Source: Shinella sumterensis | Lineage (GTDB): Bacteria; Pseudomonadota; Alphaproteobacteria; Rhizobiales; Rhizobiaceae | Direction of reading: 5' to 3' | DNA length: 64,000 nt | Assembly (NCBI RefSeq): GCF_004514425.2 | Contig: NZ_MYFN02000006.1 | Coordinates: forward strand, 183,780-247,779 | In this document: in pieces, positions 48,222-58,289 of the stretch | Numbering within the stretch: the first letter of the stretch is position 1 | How the letters are laid out: every line of letters begins with the position of its first letter | The notes under the pieces: generated by a model | What the model saw: only the letters and a program-made list of their open reading frames with translations | What the model was told of the DNA's origin: nothing | The model's database searches: none | Position numbers and translations under genes: made by a program

Positions 48222-48491
48222 CAAGCCTTCCGAGGCGGCAAACAGCGCCTTGTCCACGGGAGCACGCAACCGGAAGCGCGTGGAGACCATGGCCGCGACC
48301 AGCAGAAGGTCGCAGGTGATGTCGCTCAGGACAGTTCGTAGCGAAGGCTGCCGGCGCCAAGCACCGCTACGGCGATCGCGGCATAACCGAGCACGGCAAT
48401 GGCACCGCGCAGCGCCAGGATGCGTGGTGCATTAAAATGGCAAATGAGCGCCTGGCTGTAGAGAAGAAAGGCGCATACAAAAATAGATGAA
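48222..48491. other. Non-coding stretch between msrQ and the rplQ terminator
   Basis: No supported gene. On the minus strand, a frame ending at 48,326 contains a hydrophobic piece (LRGAIAVLGYAAIAVAVLGAG) but has no credible start or ribosome site. No terminator of msrQ is obvious. Confidence 0.5.
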
Positions 48492-48523
48492 ACGCAAAAA
48501 GCCGGACGCTTGCGCGTCCGGCT
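48492..48523 (-). terminator. Terminator of the alpha operon (after rplQ)
   Basis: Ten-base perfect arms AGCCGGACGC/GCGTCCGGCT (48500-48523, loop of 4) are followed on the minus strand by TTTTGCGTTTC. Strong intrinsic terminator. Confidence 0.93.
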
Positions 48524-48551
48524 TTCGACCGTTCCAGAGGAACGAATCAGA

Positions 48552-48977
48552 TCATGCGGCTTCCGCAGCTTCAGCTTCGGCAGCAACGCGGGCCTTGTCG
48601 GCTGCGCCCTTGGCATCGACGTCGCGCTCGACGAATTCGATGACGGCGAGCGGAGCGTTGTCGCCGTGGCGGTAGCCGGCCTTCATGATGCGCAGGTAGC
48701 CGCCGTTGCGGTTGGCGTAACGGGTCGCGATCGCGTCGAACAGCTTCGAAACGACGGCAACGTCACGGATCTGCGAGATCGCCTGACGGCGAGCGTGCAG
48801 GTCGCCGCGCTTGCCGAGGGTGACGAGCTTCTCGACGATCGGACGAATTTCCTTCGCCTTCGGCAGCGTGGTGACGATCTGCTCATGCTGGATGAGCGAA
48901 GCAGCCATGTTGGCGAACATCGCCTTGCGGTGGCTGGCGGTACGGTTGAGTTTGCGACCGGAATTCTGGTGGCGCAT
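48552..48977 (-). CDS. rplQ: 50S ribosomal protein L17
   Basis: 141 residues. N-terminal [20 protein letters not shown] is the L17 signature, followed by [21 protein letters not shown]. The last 20 residues are Ala/Glu-rich, longer than in E. coli. Last gene of the alpha operon. Confidence 0.98.
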   Translation of the reverse strand: MRHQNSGRKLNRTASHRKAMFANMAASLIQHEQIVTTLPKAKEIRPIVEKLVTLGKRGDLHARRQAISQIRDVAVVSKLFDAIATRYANRNGGYLRIMKAGYRHGDNAPLAVIEFVERDVDAKGAADKARVAAEAEAAEAA

Positions 48978-49089
48978 CTCGGTTCTCCTTCACATGCAGG
49001 CAGTTGCCTGCCGTTTGACGGGGCGCATGTCCGTCTCGCGTTCCGCGAAACCATGTCCATACGCGTTGATCTTGCTGAGGCCAGCCTTG

Positions 49090-49109
49090 CGCGCCCCCGA
49101 AGGGGCGCG
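49090..49109 (-). other. UUCG-loop hairpin between rpoA and rplQ
   Basis: Read on the minus strand: CGCGCCCC-TTCG-GGGGCGCG, an 8-base perfect stem closed by C(UUCG)G, one of the most stable RNA loops. No T tract, so more likely a processing or stability element than a terminator. Confidence 0.75.
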
Positions 49110-49116
49110 TGCGGCA

Positions 49117-50127
49117 TCAGTACTGGTCTTCGTAGCGCTTGGCGAGATCTTCGATGTTCTCGGGCGGCCATGCCGGCACTTCCATGCCGAGGTGCAGGCC
49201 CATGGAAGCGAGAACTTCCTTGATCTCGTTGAGCGACTTGCGACCAAAATTCGGAGTGCGAAGCATTTCGGCTTCGGTCTTCTGAATGAGATCGCCGATA
49301 TAGACGATGTTGTCGTTCTTCAGGCAGTTCGCCGAACGGACGGACAGTTCCAGTTCGTCGACCTTCTTGAGGAGCGCCGGATTGAACGCCAGTTCGGTGA
49401 CCGATTCTTCTTCGGCTTCCTTCTGCGGCTCGTCGAAGTTGACGAAGACCGAGAGCTGGTCCTGAAGAATGCGGGCCGCAAACGCGATCGCATCCTCGCC
49501 CGTGACGGAACCGTCGGTTTCGATGGTCATCGTCAGCTTGTCGTAGTCGAGAACCTGGCCTTCGCGGGTGTTTTCCACCTTGTAGGACACTTTCTTGACC
49601 GGCGAGTAGAGGCTGTCGACCGGGATGAGGCCGATCGGTGCGTCTTCGGAACGGTTGCGGTCAGCCGGGACATAGCCCTTGCCGTTGTTGACCGTGAACT
49701 CCATGCGGATCTCCGCGCCCTCGTCGAGGGTGCAGATGACATGCTCGGGGTTCAGGATCTCGATGTCGCCGACCGTCTGGATGTCACCAGCCGTCACGAC
49801 GCCCGGACCCTGCTTGCGCACGACCATACGCTTCGCGTCGTCGCCATCCATCTTGATGGCGATTTCCTTGATGTTGAGCACGATGTCCGTCACATCTTCC
49901 CGGACGCCCGGGATGGACGAGAACTCGTGCAGGACGCCGTCGATCTGCACGGCGGTAACAGCCGCACCGCGCAGCGACGACAGGAGCACGCGCCGCAGCG
50001 CGTTGCCGAGCGTCAGGCCGAAGCCACGCTCCAGCGGCTCGGCAACAAGGCTTGCCTTGGTGCGGCCGGAGGAGGTGAACTCCACCTTGTTCGGCTTGAT
50101 CAGTTCCTGCCAGTTTTTCTGGATCAT
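49117..50127 (-). CDS. rpoA: DNA-directed RNA polymerase subunit alpha
   Basis: 336 residues from ATG 50127 ([12 protein letters not shown]); the upstream frame is not conserved. The N-terminal dimerisation domain has [22 protein letters not shown]. The C-terminal domain (about 250-320) has [20 protein letters not shown] and [20 protein letters not shown], which contacts UP elements and activators. Confidence 0.98.
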   Translation of the reverse strand: MIQKNWQELIKPNKVEFTSSGRTKASLVAEPLERGFGLTLGNALRRVLLSSLRGAAVTAVQIDGVLHEFSSIPGVREDVTDIVLNIKEIAIKMDGDDAKRMVVRKQGPGVVTAGDIQTVGDIEILNPEHVICTLDEGAEIRMEFTVNNGKGYVPADRNRSEDAPIGLIPVDSLYSPVKKVSYKVENTREGQVLDYDKLTMTIETDGSVTGEDAIAFAARILQDQLSVFVNFDEPQKEAEEESVTELAFNPALLKKVDELELSVRSANCLKNDNIVYIGDLIQKTEAEMLRTPNFGRKSLNEIKEVLASMGLHLGMEVPAWPPENIEDLAKRYEDQY

Positions 50128-50184
50128 ATGTTTTGCCTTCCGTTCGCCGCCACCATCCAATCGTGGCGACCGAGCCCTGAAGTT

Positions 50185-50210
50185 CCGGAAAAGCCGACCG
50201 GCTTTTCCGG
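50185..50210 (-). other. Hairpin between rpsK and rpoA
   Basis: Perfect 11-base arms CCGGAAAAGCC/GGCTTTTCCGG with a 4-base loop lie 17 bases after the rpsK stop. No T tract on the minus strand. It may stabilise the upstream mRNA end or reduce read-through. Confidence 0.7.
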
Positions 50211-50227
50211 CAGTTCGAATGCGATGA

Positions 50228-50617
50228 TCAGACGCGACGCTTCTTGCGCGGGCGGCAACCGTTGTGCGGGATCGGGGTCACGTCGCGGATGGACGTGATC
50301 ATGAAGCCGGCAGCCTGGAGGGCGCGCAGAGCCGATTCGCGACCCGAACCCGGGCCGCAGACTTCGACTTCCAGCGACTTCATGCCGTGTTCCTGGGCCT
50401 TCTTGGCGCAGTCTTCGGCAGCGATCTGGGCAGCAAACGGGGTCGACTTGCGCGAGCCCTTGAAGCCCTTTGCGCCGGCCGACGACCAGGCAATGGCGTT
50501 GCCCTGTGCGTCCGTGATGGTGATCATCGTGTTGTTGAACGAAGAATTGACGTGAGCAACACCCGAGGTGATGTTCTTGCGTTCGCGACGGCGGACGCGT
50601 GCGGCTTCCTTGGCCAT
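50228..50617 (-). CDS. rpsK: 30S ribosomal protein S11
   Basis: 129 residues from ATG 50617 ([13 protein letters not shown]), with AAAGGA upstream. Core features: [41 protein letters not shown] and the C-terminal [18 protein letters not shown]. The longer upstream frame is leader RNA, not protein. Confidence 0.98.
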   Translation of the reverse strand: MAKEAARVRRRERKNITSGVAHVNSSFNNTMITITDAQGNAIAWSSAGAKGFKGSRKSTPFAAQIAAEDCAKKAQEHGMKSLEVEVCGPGSGRESALRALQAAGFMITSIRDVTPIPHNGCRPRKKRRV

Positions 50618-50641
50618 GGATAGTCCTTTCGTTGATCTCGA

Positions 50642-50768
50642 CACCGCCGTAATGCCAGCGGCTCCACCGGGTCGGGGCAGCACCCCTTCCCTGAATAACA
50701 ATTGCACGCGGCCTTCAGGCGATGCGTGCGGCGATATCGTCACTGCCGTAATACCAGCAGCTCCACCG
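50642..50768 (-). repeat. Imperfect 28-base direct repeat in the rpsK leader
   Basis: Copies at 50642-50669 and 50741-50768 differ at 3 of 28 positions (CACCGCCGTAATGCCAGCGG type), about 71 bases apart, in the 240-base gap between rpsM and rpsK. It is unlike normal coding or spacer sequence and may be a protein-binding or RNA-regulatory site. Confidence 0.8.
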
Positions 50769-50804
50769 ACCAGGGCCCCGACTGAAGCAAGCCCCTGCTC
50801 GAAA

Positions 50805-50836
50805 CTCAAAAGAGGCCGGCGCGAAGCGCCAGCCTC
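50805..50836 (-). terminator. Terminator-like hairpin after rpsM
   Basis: Eleven-base arms (50812-50822 and 50826-50836, one G-T pair) with a 3-base loop, followed on the minus strand by TTTTGAGTTTCG. It stands inside the alpha operon, so partial termination or attenuation is likely. Confidence 0.7.
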
Positions 50837-50857
50837 CCGTTCCCCGTTTCCGGGAAA

Positions 50858-51226
50858 TTACTTCTTCTTGCCTGCGATGGCCTTGGCCGGACCCTTGCGG
50901 GTGCGGGCATTGGTGTGCGTGCGCTGACCGCGAACCGGGAGGCTGCGGCGGTGACGCAGGCCACGGTAGCAACCGAGGTCCATGAGACGCTTGATGTTCA
51001 TCGAGGTTTCGCGACGCAGGTCGCCTTCGACCTGGTAGTCGCGGTCGATGGCTTCACGGATCTGAAGGACTTCCGCGTCCGTCAGCTGGTGAACGCGACG
51101 ATCAGCCGGGATACCGACCTTCTCGATGATTTCCTTTGCAAACTTCGGGCCGATCCCGTGAATGTAGGTCAGCGCGATGACTACGCGCTTTGCAGTCGGG
51201 ATGTTGACGCCAGCGATACGTGCCAC
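50858..51226 (-). CDS. rpsM: 30S ribosomal protein S13
   Basis: 122 residues. [26 protein letters not shown] is the S13 start (in parts), with [28 protein letters not shown] at the basic C-terminus. First gene of the alpha operon; no rpsD is found in this operon, as expected in alphaproteobacteria. Confidence 0.98.
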   Translation of the reverse strand: MARIAGVNIPTAKRVVIALTYIHGIGPKFAKEIIEKVGIPADRRVHQLTDAEVLQIREAIDRDYQVEGDLRRETSMNIKRLMDLGCYRGLRHRRSLPVRGQRTHTNARTRKGPAKAIAGKKK

Positions 51227-51397
51227 GCCTGTTCTCCTTGCTTCCAGTTGCCATCCGGCAAGTGGTCTTCTTCATTTGAAACGGCCTCGAAAGCCGCAAC
51301 GCTCAATCGATGTTCGGTACGCACCAAAAGGACCGCACCCGGACTTCTCATCTGGAAATCCGCGCCGATCGCAATGGCATGTCGCGAGTTGGCGCTG

Positions 51398-51426
51398 TCT
51401 TAAGGGGAATCGGCCGAAAAAGTCAA
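51398..51426 (-). promoter_or_regulatory. Candidate sigma-70 promoter for rpsM
   Basis: Minus strand TTGACT (51421-51426), 17 bases, then TTAAGA (51398-51403). It lies in the 228-base gap after adk, about 170 bases before rpsM. The -35 is near consensus, the -10 weaker. Confidence 0.5.
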
Positions 51427-51454
51427 CTCCCCAGCCGTTCCTTTTTGCCTGATA

Positions 51455-52039
51455 TCAGGCGCTCTCGAGGATTCCGTCGATCTCGGCGGTCACCTTGTCG
51501 ACATTGGCCATGCCGTCGACGGTCTGAAGCTTGCCGGTCGAAGCATAATAGTTCGACAGCGGCGCGGTCTTCTCGCGGTATTCGGTCAGCCGGCGCTTGA
51601 ACGATTCGGCATTGTCGTCGGAGCGGACGGTGCCGCCGGCGGCGATCGTTTCGGCGACGCGGTTCTCCATGCGCTTGACCAGCGCATCCTCGTCGACCTT
51701 CAGCTCAATGACCGCGTCGAGCGCGATGCCCTTGTCGGCCAGGATACGGTCGAGGGCTTCGGCCTGCGGAACCGTGCGCGGATAACCGTCGAGGATGAAC
51801 CCCTTGGCGCAATCCGGCTCGGCGACCCGGTCGGACACGATCTCGTTGACGATCGCGTCCGAAACCAGCTGGCCGGCATCCATGACGGCCTTTGCGCGCT
51901 TTCCGACATCCGTGCCGGCGGCAACGGCCGCGCGGAGCATGTCCCCCGTGGAAAGCTGCGGGATGCCGTACTTCTCGGTCAGCAGCTTGGCCTGCGTTCC
52001 CTTGCCGGCACCCGGCGGGCCCAGAAAAATCAGTCTCAT
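51455..52039 (-). CDS. adk: Adenylate kinase
   Basis: 194 residues, the short form without a zinc lid. P-loop [16 protein letters not shown] (5-20), the AMP region [17 protein letters not shown], and [16 protein letters not shown]. It converts ATP and AMP to two ADP. Overlaps the secY stop by 4 bases, the classical secY-adk pair. Confidence 0.98.
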   Translation of the reverse strand: MRLIFLGPPGAGKGTQAKLLTEKYGIPQLSTGDMLRAAVAAGTDVGKRAKAVMDAGQLVSDAIVNEIVSDRVAEPDCAKGFILDGYPRTVPQAEALDRILADKGIALDAVIELKVDEDALVKRMENRVAETIAAGGTVRSDDNAESFKRRLTEYREKTAPLSNYYASTGKLQTVDGMANVDKVTAEIDGILESA

Positions 52040-53376
52040 CGTCCCCTCTTACCTCCACGCAGCTTCGACTTCTTGATCAGCCCTTCATATTGCTGGGCGA
52101 TCAGATGACCCTGTATCTGTGCTACCGTATCCAAGGTCACGCTGACAACAATCAAAAGCGATGTACCACCAAGGTAGAAGGGCACACCTGTCTGAGCGAT
52201 GAGAATTTCAGGAAGAATACAGACGAACATCAGGTAGGCAGCGCCGATCACCGTAATGCGGGTCAGCACGTAATCGATATATTCGGCGGTGCGCTCGCCG
52301 GGGCGGATGCCCGGGATGAAGCCGCCGTGCTTCTTCAGGTTATCGGCCGTGTCCTTCGGATTGAAGACGATGGCCGTGTAGAAGAAGGCGAAGAAGGCGA
52401 TCATGGCGGCATAGAGCGCCATGTAGAGCGGACGGCCATGGCCGAGCGCGGCAATGATCGACGTCGCCCAGGACGGCAGCTCCGACGTGTTGGAGAAGCC
52501 CGCAAGCGTTGCCGGCAAGAGCAGCAGCGAGGACGCGAAGATCGCCGGGATAACACCCGCAGTGTTCAGCTTCAGCGGCAGGTGCGACGTGTCGCCCTGG
52601 AACATGCGGTTGCCGACCTGTCGCTTCGGATACTGGATCAGCAGGCGGCGCTGGGCGCGTTCGACGAAGACGATGAGCGCGATGACGCCGACAGCCATCA
52701 CCACGACCGCGATGACGACGCCGATCGACAGCGCGCCGGTGCGGCTGAGTTCGAGCGTACCGGCCAGTGCGCCGGGAAGTGCCGCCACGATGCCGGCAAA
52801 GATGATCAGCGAAATGCCGTTGCCGATGCCGCGCGACGTGATCTGCTCACCCAGCCACATCAGGAACATGGTGCCGCCGAGCAGCGAAATGACGGTGGAA
52901 ATGCGGAAGAACCAGCCCGGATCGTTGACGAGCCCTGCCCCGCTTTCGAGGCCGACAGCGATGCCGTAGGCCTGCAGCGTGCCGAGCAGCACCGTACCGT
53001 AGCGGGTGTACTGGTTGATGATCTTGCGGCCCTGCTCGCCTTCCTTCTTCAGCTGTTCGAGCGAAGGAACGACGGACGTCATCAGCTGCACGATGATCGA
53101 CGCGGAAATGTACGGCATGATGCCGAGCGCGAAGATCGCCATGCGCTCGACGGCGCCGCCGGAGAACATGTTGAAGAGGCCGAGGATACCGCCCGACTGG
53201 CCGCGGAAGGCCTGCGCGAAGGCATCGGGATTGAGGCCCGGCAACGGAATATAGGTGCCGAGACGATAGACGAGCAGCGCGCCCAGCGTGAACCAGAGAC
53301 GCTTCTTCAGGTCTTCCGCCTTGGCGAAAGTCGAGAAGTTCAGATTAGAGGCAAGTTGTTCCGCTGCCGAAGCCAT
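52036..53376 (-). CDS. secY: Protein translocase subunit SecY
   Basis: 446 residues with ten membrane segments, forming the Sec channel. Signature 1 is [20 protein letters not shown] near 135, and signature 2 VWLGEQI-type [20 protein letters not shown] near 175-195. The cytoplasmic loop with [13 protein letters not shown] is near 350. It has its own promoter upstream. Confidence 0.97.
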   Translation of the reverse strand: MASAAEQLASNLNFSTFAKAEDLKKRLWFTLGALLVYRLGTYIPLPGLNPDAFAQAFRGQSGGILGLFNMFSGGAVERMAIFALGIMPYISASIIVQLMTSVVPSLEQLKKEGEQGRKIINQYTRYGTVLLGTLQAYGIAVGLESGAGLVNDPGWFFRISTVISLLGGTMFLMWLGEQITSRGIGNGISLIIFAGIVAALPGALAGTLELSRTGALSIGVVIAVVVMAVGVIALIVFVERAQRRLLIQYPKRQVGNRMFQGDTSHLPLKLNTAGVIPAIFASSLLLLPATLAGFSNTSELPSWATSIIAALGHGRPLYMALYAAMIAFFAFFYTAIVFNPKDTADNLKKHGGFIPGIRPGERTAEYIDYVLTRITVIGAAYLMFVCILPEILIAQTGVPFYLGGTSLLIVVSVTLDTVAQIQGHLIAQQYEGLIKKSKLRGGKRGR

Positions 53377-53531
53377 GCATTTCTCCGCGTAGCCAATCCG
53401 GCGGCGGCGACGCCCGGCCAGGTCCGGAATGGCTTATCCGTTGGCATTCGCACCCTGCCCTGCCCGGGCAATGCGCATATGCTGAAATTGGTCGTGCCCT
53501 TCTGCCGTTGCGGCAAATCGGGCGGATGGAG

Positions 53532-53560
53532 CCTAAACCGGTTGAAACGCGGATTGTCAA
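53532..53560 (-). promoter_or_regulatory. Sigma-70 promoter for secY-adk
   Basis: Minus strand TTGACA (53555-53560), 17 bases, TTTAGG (53532-53537). The -35 is perfect and the spacing ideal. It stands downstream of a strong terminator and about 150 bases before secY, leaving a leader of roughly that length (53377-53525) in which I see no further structure I trust. Confidence 0.72.
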
Positions 53561-53650
53561 GCAATCCCGGCCTCACCCTGGTTTTAATTCCGGATAACGA
53601 TGCGGATTTGAGAATCCGTCTGCCGTTGTGAGGCTCACATATGGGAGCAA

Positions 53651-53681
53651 AATCGCCCGGTGTGAAGCACACCGGGCGATT
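53651..53681 (-). terminator. Terminator between rplO and secY
   Basis: Fourteen-base perfect arms (53651-53664 and 53668-53681, AATCGCCCGGTGTG type) with a 3-base loop lie 11 bases after the rplO stop. Minus strand continues TTTTG counting the paired T's, a short tract, but the stem is very strong. Confidence 0.82.
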
Positions 53682-53692
53682 ATTTCGTGGAA

Positions 53693-54172
53693 TTATTCGG
53701 CAGCTTCGGCTGCTGCCACCAGCAGCTTGATCGAGCCGCCGGCCTTTTCGATCTTCTCGATCGCCGGCTTGGAAGCACCGGCCACTTCGAAAGCGACCTT
53801 GGCCTTCAGTTCGCCGTCGGCGAGGATGCGAACGCCGTCCTTGATGCGGCGGATGATGCCGGCGGCCTTGAGGGCAGCAGCATCGACCGTTGCCTTGCCG
53901 TCGAGCTTGCCGGCGTCGATGGCCTTCTGAACGCGCTCCAGCGAAACGACGTTGAAGTCGGACGAGAAGATGTTCGTGAAGCCGCGCTTCGGCAGGCGAC
54001 GGTAGATGGGCATCTGACCGCCTTCGAAGCCGTTGATCGCAACGCCCGAACGCGCCTTCTGACCCTTGACACCGCGACCACCGGTCTTGCCCTTGCCGGA
54101 ACCGATACCGCGGCCGAGCCGCTTGCGGTTCTTCGAAGAGCCTTCGTTGTCCTTGATTTCATTCAGTTTCAT
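53693..54172 (-). CDS. rplO: 50S ribosomal protein L15
   Basis: 159 residues. [20 protein letters not shown] and [20 protein letters not shown] are the L15 start; [18 protein letters not shown] follows. The C-terminus is Ala-rich. It ends a transcription unit by the hairpin just downstream. Confidence 0.98.
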   Translation of the reverse strand: MKLNEIKDNEGSSKNRKRLGRGIGSGKGKTGGRGVKGQKARSGVAINGFEGGQMPIYRRLPKRGFTNIFSSDFNVVSLERVQKAIDAGKLDGKATVDAAALKAAGIIRRIKDGVRILADGELKAKVAFEVAGASKPAIEKIEKAGGSIKLLVAAAEAAE

Positions 54173-54185
54173 GATCTTGTCTCCC

Positions 54186-54389
54186 TCACTTCTCGTCGAC
54201 GACGCGGACGAGGTGCTGGACGGCGCGGATCATGCCGCGGACAGACGGCGTGTCTTCCAGCGTACGGACCCGGTGCATCTTGTTCAGGCCCAGGCCGACC
54301 AGCGTCGCGCGCTGAACGGCCGGACGGCGGATGGGGCTGCCGATCTGCTCGACAGTCACCGTCTTCTTGGCGGTTTCTTTCTTAGCCAT
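54186..54389 (-). CDS. rpmD: 50S ribosomal protein L30
   Basis: 67 residues. [20 protein letters not shown] and [20 protein letters not shown] are L30 hallmarks. Lies between rpsE and rplO, 13 bases from each. Confidence 0.98.
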   Translation of the reverse strand: MAKKETAKKTVTVEQIGSPIRRPAVQRATLVGLGLNKMHRVRTLEDTPSVRGMIRAVQHLVRVVDEK

Positions 54390-54402
54390 GGATCAGGGCT
54401 CC

Positions 54403-54969
54403 TTATTCTTCGGCAGCGACGCCGGCGGACTGGCGGCGAGCCTGCAGCGTGGCGTACTTGAGGCCGCGCTGTGCTGCGATGTCCTTCGGGTGCATCTGGC
54501 TCTTGAGAGCGTCGAACGTCGCACGGATCATGTTGTAGGGGTTCGACGAACCGGTCGACTTGGCGACGACGTCATGAACGCCGAGCGTTTCGAAGACGGC
54601 GCGCATCGGACCACCGGCGATGATACCGGTACCGGCCTTGGCCGAACGAAGCAGAACCTTGCCGGCGCCGTGACGGCCGTGCACGTCGTGGTGCAGCGTG
54701 CGGCCCGAGCGCAGCGGAACGAAGATCAGGTCGCGCTTGGCGGCTTCCGTGGCCTTCCGGATTGCTTCCGGAACTTCACGAGCCTTGCCGTGGCCGAAGC
54801 CGACGCGGCCCTTCTGGTCGCCGACGACGACGAGTGCTGCAAAACCGAAACGACGGCCGCCCTTGACGACCTTCGCGACGCGGTTGATCGCGACGAGCTT
54901 GTCGACAAACTCGCTGTCGCGCTCTTCGCGGTTCTGGCGGTCATCGCGACCGCGCTTTTCCTGTGCCAT
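54403..54969 (-). CDS. rpsE: 30S ribosomal protein S5
   Basis: 188 residues. The double-stranded RNA-binding-like region has [19 protein letters not shown], and the C-terminal domain [21 protein letters not shown] basic Arg/Glu N-terminal extension (about 1-20) is usual in this group. The 128-base gap upstream holds a GGGCGC/GCGCCC stem (near 55,073-55,088) without T tract. Confidence 0.98.
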   Translation of the reverse strand: MAQEKRGRDDRQNREERDSEFVDKLVAINRVAKVVKGGRRFGFAALVVVGDQKGRVGFGHGKAREVPEAIRKATEAAKRDLIFVPLRSGRTLHHDVHGRHGAGKVLLRSAKAGTGIIAGGPMRAVFETLGVHDVVAKSTGSSNPYNMIRATFDALKSQMHPKDIAAQRGLKYATLQARRQSAGVAAEE

Positions 54970-55097
54970 TGTCCTTTTCCTTTTTCTTTTCCGGGTGCAA
55001 TCGGCAGATTGACGAAAGTCGCCCCCATTCTAAAGCAAATGGAAGCGACGGATACCCTGCTGAAACCGGCGGGGCGCCGAGGCGCCCGGCCGAATGA

Positions 55098-55460
55098 TCA
55101 GAAGTTCAGGCCACCTTCACGAGCAGCGTCGGCAAGAGCCTTGACGCGGCCGTGATAGAGGAAGGCGCCACGATCGAAGACGACGTCCTTGACGCCGGCC
55201 TTGACTGCGCGCTCGGCAATGAGCTTGCCGACGGCAGCGGCTGCTGCCGTGTCGGCGCCCGTCTTCAGCGACGAACGCAGATCGGTGTCGAGCGTGGAGG
55301 CGGACGCAAGCGTCTTGCCGGCCACGTCATCGATAACCTGTACGTAGATGTTCTTCGACGAGCGATGAACCGACAGGCGCGGACGGCCATTGGCCACCGC
55401 CTTGAGGGAACGGCGCACGCGGTTGGCGCGGCGCACGAGAGCTTCTTTGGTGCTAGCCAT
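55098..55460 (-). CDS. rplR: 50S ribosomal protein L18
   Basis: 120 residues. [20 protein letters not shown] and [20 protein letters not shown] are L18 signatures. It binds 5S rRNA with L5. Confidence 0.98.
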   Translation of the reverse strand: MASTKEALVRRANRVRRSLKAVANGRPRLSVHRSSKNIYVQVIDDVAGKTLASASTLDTDLRSSLKTGADTAAAAAVGKLIAERAVKAGVKDVVFDRGAFLYHGRVKALADAAREGGLNF

Positions 55461-55472
55461 TTCGCGTGATCC

Positions 55473-56006
55473 TTACTTCTTCTTGCCTTCCTTGCGGACG
55501 ATGCGTTCTTCCGCGTACTTGACGCCCTTGCCCTTGTAGGGCTCGGGGCCACGGTACTCGCGGATTTCCGCAGCGACCTGGCCGACCTGCTGCTTGCTGA
55601 TGCCGGACACGATGATTTCGGTCGGCTTCGGAACAGCGATCGTGATGCCTTCCGGCGTCTGGTAGACGACGTCATGGCTGAAGCCGAGTGCCAGCTGCAG
55701 GTTCTTGCCCTGCAGCGACGCGCGGTAACCGACGCCGTTGATTTCGAGCTTGCGCTCGTAGCCGTCCTTGACGCCTTTGAAGATGTTCTCGACCATCGTG
55801 CGGGACATGCCCCACTTGGAACGAGCATCCTTCGACTGGCTGGTCGGTTCGACGACAACGGCGTTGTCTTCGAGCTTTACCGAAACTTCGTCGTTTGCGA
55901 CGAAGAACAGTTCGCCCTTCGGGCCCTTCGCGGTGACCTTCTGACCATCGACGGTCGCGGTAACACCAGCGGGAACCGGAACGGGCTTCTTACCGATACG
56001 AGACAT
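55473..56006 (-). CDS. rplF: 50S ribosomal protein L6
   Basis: 177 residues. [20 protein letters not shown] is the L6 start, and the C-terminal signature is [14 protein letters not shown]. Two repeated L6 folds, about 1-80 and 81-175. Confidence 0.98.
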   Translation of the reverse strand: MSRIGKKPVPVPAGVTATVDGQKVTAKGPKGELFFVANDEVSVKLEDNAVVVEPTSQSKDARSKWGMSRTMVENIFKGVKDGYERKLEINGVGYRASLQGKNLQLALGFSHDVVYQTPEGITIAVPKPTEIIVSGISKQQVGQVAAEIREYRGPEPYKGKGVKYAEERIVRKEGKKK

Positions 56007-56048
56007 TGTTTTATCCTGTCTGTTCGTTATGGAGATCCATGCCCGATC

Positions 56049-56447
56049 TTAGAAGATCGAGCAAAGAACCTCGCCACCAACGTTCTGTTCGCGTGCCTGG
56101 TGATCGGCCATCACGCCCTTCGGGGTCGAAAGGATGGTGATGCCGAGGCCGTTCGCGACCTGCGGAATGGACTTGACCGAGACATAGACCCGGCGGCCCG
56201 GCTTGGAGACGCGGTCGATCTTGCGGATCACAGACGCGCCTTCGTAGTACTTGAGTTCGATGCTCAGCTCGGACTTGCCGTTGCCGAATTCGACTTCGGA
56301 GTATCCGCGGATGTAGCCTTCAGCCTGAAGGACGTCCAGAACGCGTGCGCGCAGCTTGGAAGCCGGCGTGGAAACGCTGGACTTGCGGCGAGCAGCACCG
56401 TTGCGGATACGGGTGAGCATATCGCCCAGGGGATCAGTCATTGCCAT
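56049..56447 (-). CDS. rpsH: 30S ribosomal protein S8
   Basis: 132 residues. [20 protein letters not shown] and the C-terminal [20 protein letters not shown] fit S8. S8 represses the spc operon by binding its mRNA in E. coli; I did not find the matching mRNA site here by eye. Confidence 0.98.
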   Translation of the reverse strand: MAMTDPLGDMLTRIRNGAARRKSSVSTPASKLRARVLDVLQAEGYIRGYSEVEFGNGKSELSIELKYYEGASVIRKIDRVSKPGRRVYVSVKSIPQVANGLGITILSTPKGVMADHQAREQNVGGEVLCSIF

Positions 56448-56459
56448 GTACCCGTCTCC

Positions 56460-56765
56460 TTACCAGCTCGACTTGACGATGCCCGGCACCTTGCCGAGAT
56501 TGCCCAGCTCGCGAAGCGCGATACGCGACATCTTGAGCTTACGATAGAATGCACGCGGGCGGCCCGTGACTTCGCAACGGTTGCGGATGCGGGTCTTGGA
56601 GCCATTGCGCGGCAGTTCGGCAAGCTTCAGGGTAGCCTTGAAGCGCTCTTCGATCGGAAGAGCCTGGTTCTGGATGATCGCCTTGAGGGCGGCGCGCTTT
56701 GCAGCCTGGTTTGCAACCAGTTTGCGGCGGCGCTTGTTCTTCTCGACTGCGCTGGTTTTAGCCAT
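56460..56765 (-). CDS. rpsN: 30S ribosomal protein S14
   Basis: 101 residues, the zinc-free long form. [20 protein letters not shown] is the S14 core, in which the CxxC zinc pairs of the short form are missing. C-terminus [12 protein letters not shown]. Confidence 0.98.
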   Translation of the reverse strand: MAKTSAVEKNKRRRKLVANQAAKRAALKAIIQNQALPIEERFKATLKLAELPRNGSKTRIRNRCEVTGRPRAFYRKLKMSRIALRELGNLGKVPGIVKSSW

Positions 56766-56798
56766 AACAGTAATCCTTCTTTACGCTTGTCGTTACGG

Positions 56799-57356
56799 TC
56801 AGGCGCGGAACGGGAAGCTGAACTCTTTCAGAAGAGCGCGCGCTTCGTCGTCCGTCGGGGCCGTCGTGCAAACGATGATGTCCATGCCCCACATCTGATC
56901 AACCTTGTCGTAGTTGATCTCAGGGAACACAATGTGCTCCTTGATACCCATGGCGAAGTTGCCACGGCCATCGAAGGACTTCGGGTTCAGACCACGGAAG
57001 TCGCGTACGCGGGGCAGCGCGATGTTCACGAGGCGATCCAGAAATTCGTACATGCGGGCGCCGCGAAGGGTAACCTTCGCACCGATCGGCATGCCTTCGC
57101 GCAGCTTGAAGCCGGCGATGGAGTTGCGGGCGCGCGTGATGACCGGCTTCTGGCCGGCGATCGCCGCGAGGTCAGCGGCGGCAACCGAAGGCTTCTTCGA
57201 GTCGCCCGTGGCTTCGCCAACGCCCATGTTGATCACGATCTTGTCGAGGCGCGGGATCTGCATCTCGTTGGCGTAGGAGAACTGCTCCATAAGCGCCTTG
57301 CGGATACGCTCGACATATTCCTTCTTGAGCCGCGGCTCATACTTGGTGTCAGCCAT
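56799..57356 (-). CDS. rplE: 50S ribosomal protein L5
   Basis: 185 residues from ATG 57356 ([14 protein letters not shown]). [20 protein letters not shown] and [20 protein letters not shown] are L5 signatures. Its start overlaps the rplX stop by 8 bases. Confidence 0.98.
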   Translation of the reverse strand: MADTKYEPRLKKEYVERIRKALMEQFSYANEMQIPRLDKIVINMGVGEATGDSKKPSVAAADLAAIAGQKPVITRARNSIAGFKLREGMPIGAKVTLRGARMYEFLDRLVNIALPRVRDFRGLNPKSFDGRGNFAMGIKEHIVFPEINYDKVDQMWGMDIIVCTTAPTDDEARALLKEFSFPFRA

Positions 57357-57660
57357 CGATCGACACTCCCGAACGCTTTGCAACACGAACCTTCTTGTCG
57401 CCTTCAACCTTGAAGCCAACGCGGGTCGGCTTGCCGTCCTTGGGGTCGGCGATGGCGATGTTCGACAGATGGATCGAAGCTTCCTTGGTGATGATGCCGG
57501 CTTCCTGGGTCTGGGTCTGGCGCTGGTGACGCTTCACCAGGTTGATACCCTTGACGACCGCGCGGTCTTCCTTCGGCAGCACCTGCACAACTTCACCGGT
57601 ACGGCCCTTGTCCTTGCCGGTGAGTACGACGACCTTGTCGCCCTTGCGAATCTTTTGCAT
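57349..57660 (-). CDS. rplX: 50S ribosomal protein L24
   Basis: 103 residues from ATG 57660, where AAGGAG stands 8 bases upstream; ATG 57666 is only 2 bases from it and so unlikely. [20 protein letters not shown] is the KOW motif, and [20 protein letters not shown] follows. Confidence 0.97.
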   Translation of the reverse strand: MQKIRKGDKVVVLTGKDKGRTGEVVQVLPKEDRAVVKGINLVKRHQRQTQTQEAGIITKEASIHLSNIAIADPKDGKPTRVGFKVEGDKKVRVAKRSGVSIDG

Positions 57661-57672
57661 AGCCATCGCTCC

Positions 57673-58041
57673 TTAGAGTACTTCGGGAGCCAGCGAGATG
57701 ATCTTCATGTGGTTCTTGGCGCGAAGCTCGCGCGGAACCGGTCCGAAGATACGGGTGCCGATAGGCTCTTTCTTGTTGTCGATCAGGACAGCGGCGTTGC
57801 TGTCGAAACGAATGACGCTGCCATCGGGGCGGCGGATGTCCTTGGCGGTGCGAACAACGACCGCCTTCATCACATCACCCTTCTTCACGCGGCCGCGCGG
57901 AATAGCTTCCTTGATCGAGACGACGATAACGTCGCCAACGGAAGCGTACTTGCGCTTGGAGCCGCCCAGCACCTTGATGCACATGACACGACGTGCGCCG
58001 GAATTATCCGCGACGTCGAGGTTAGTCTGCATCTGAATCAT
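57673..58041 (-). CDS. rplN: 50S ribosomal protein L14
   Basis: 122 residues. [20 protein letters not shown] is the L14 start; [20 protein letters not shown] follows. First gene of the spc unit, preceded by a 248-base gap with a terminator. Confidence 0.98.
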   Translation of the reverse strand: MIQMQTNLDVADNSGARRVMCIKVLGGSKRKYASVGDVIVVSIKEAIPRGRVKKGDVMKAVVVRTAKDIRRPDGSVIRFDSNAAVLIDNKKEPIGTRIFGPVPRELRAKNHMKIISLAPEVL

Positions 58042-58198
58042 GTCAGGTCGCCTTCTTGTTTTACCAGACCGGTTGGGCCAATCCCGATCAAGGAAAGGCC
58101 CCCTGTTCCAGCATATGGAAATTCATGTCTTCGCGCGGGAAGATGTGTTGCCAGGGTGGTTTCCCTTCGGCGAACCGACGGACCTTCCGTGCGCTCAA

Positions 58199-58227
58199 AG
58201 CAAAAGACGCTCGTGATTCCGAGCGTC
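58199..58227 (-). terminator. Terminator between rpsQ and rplN (S10/spc boundary)
   Basis: Eight-base perfect arms GACGCTCG/CGAGCGTC (58206-58213, 58220-58227) with a 6-base loop, followed on the minus strand by TTTTGCTTTG. It lies 63 bases after the rpsQ stop. The remaining 160 bases before rplN should hold the spc promoter, but I could not pick one out. Confidence 0.85.
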
Positions 58228-58289
58228 CTTGCGCTGCTTCATACAGGTTTTCGCGCCAGACGCAAGGGCCGGCGCGAAATCAGCTGTTT

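Noticed and set aside
48326..48551. Possible small membrane protein on the minus strand after rplQ
   Set aside because: It lies beyond a strong terminator, has no credible start codon with a ribosome site, and the longer frame overlaps rplQ.
50618..50809. N-terminal extension of S11 encoded by the leader repeat
   Set aside because: S11 proteins start at the [13 protein letters not shown] position, with a ribosome site there; the extension translates the repeat and is not conserved in kind.
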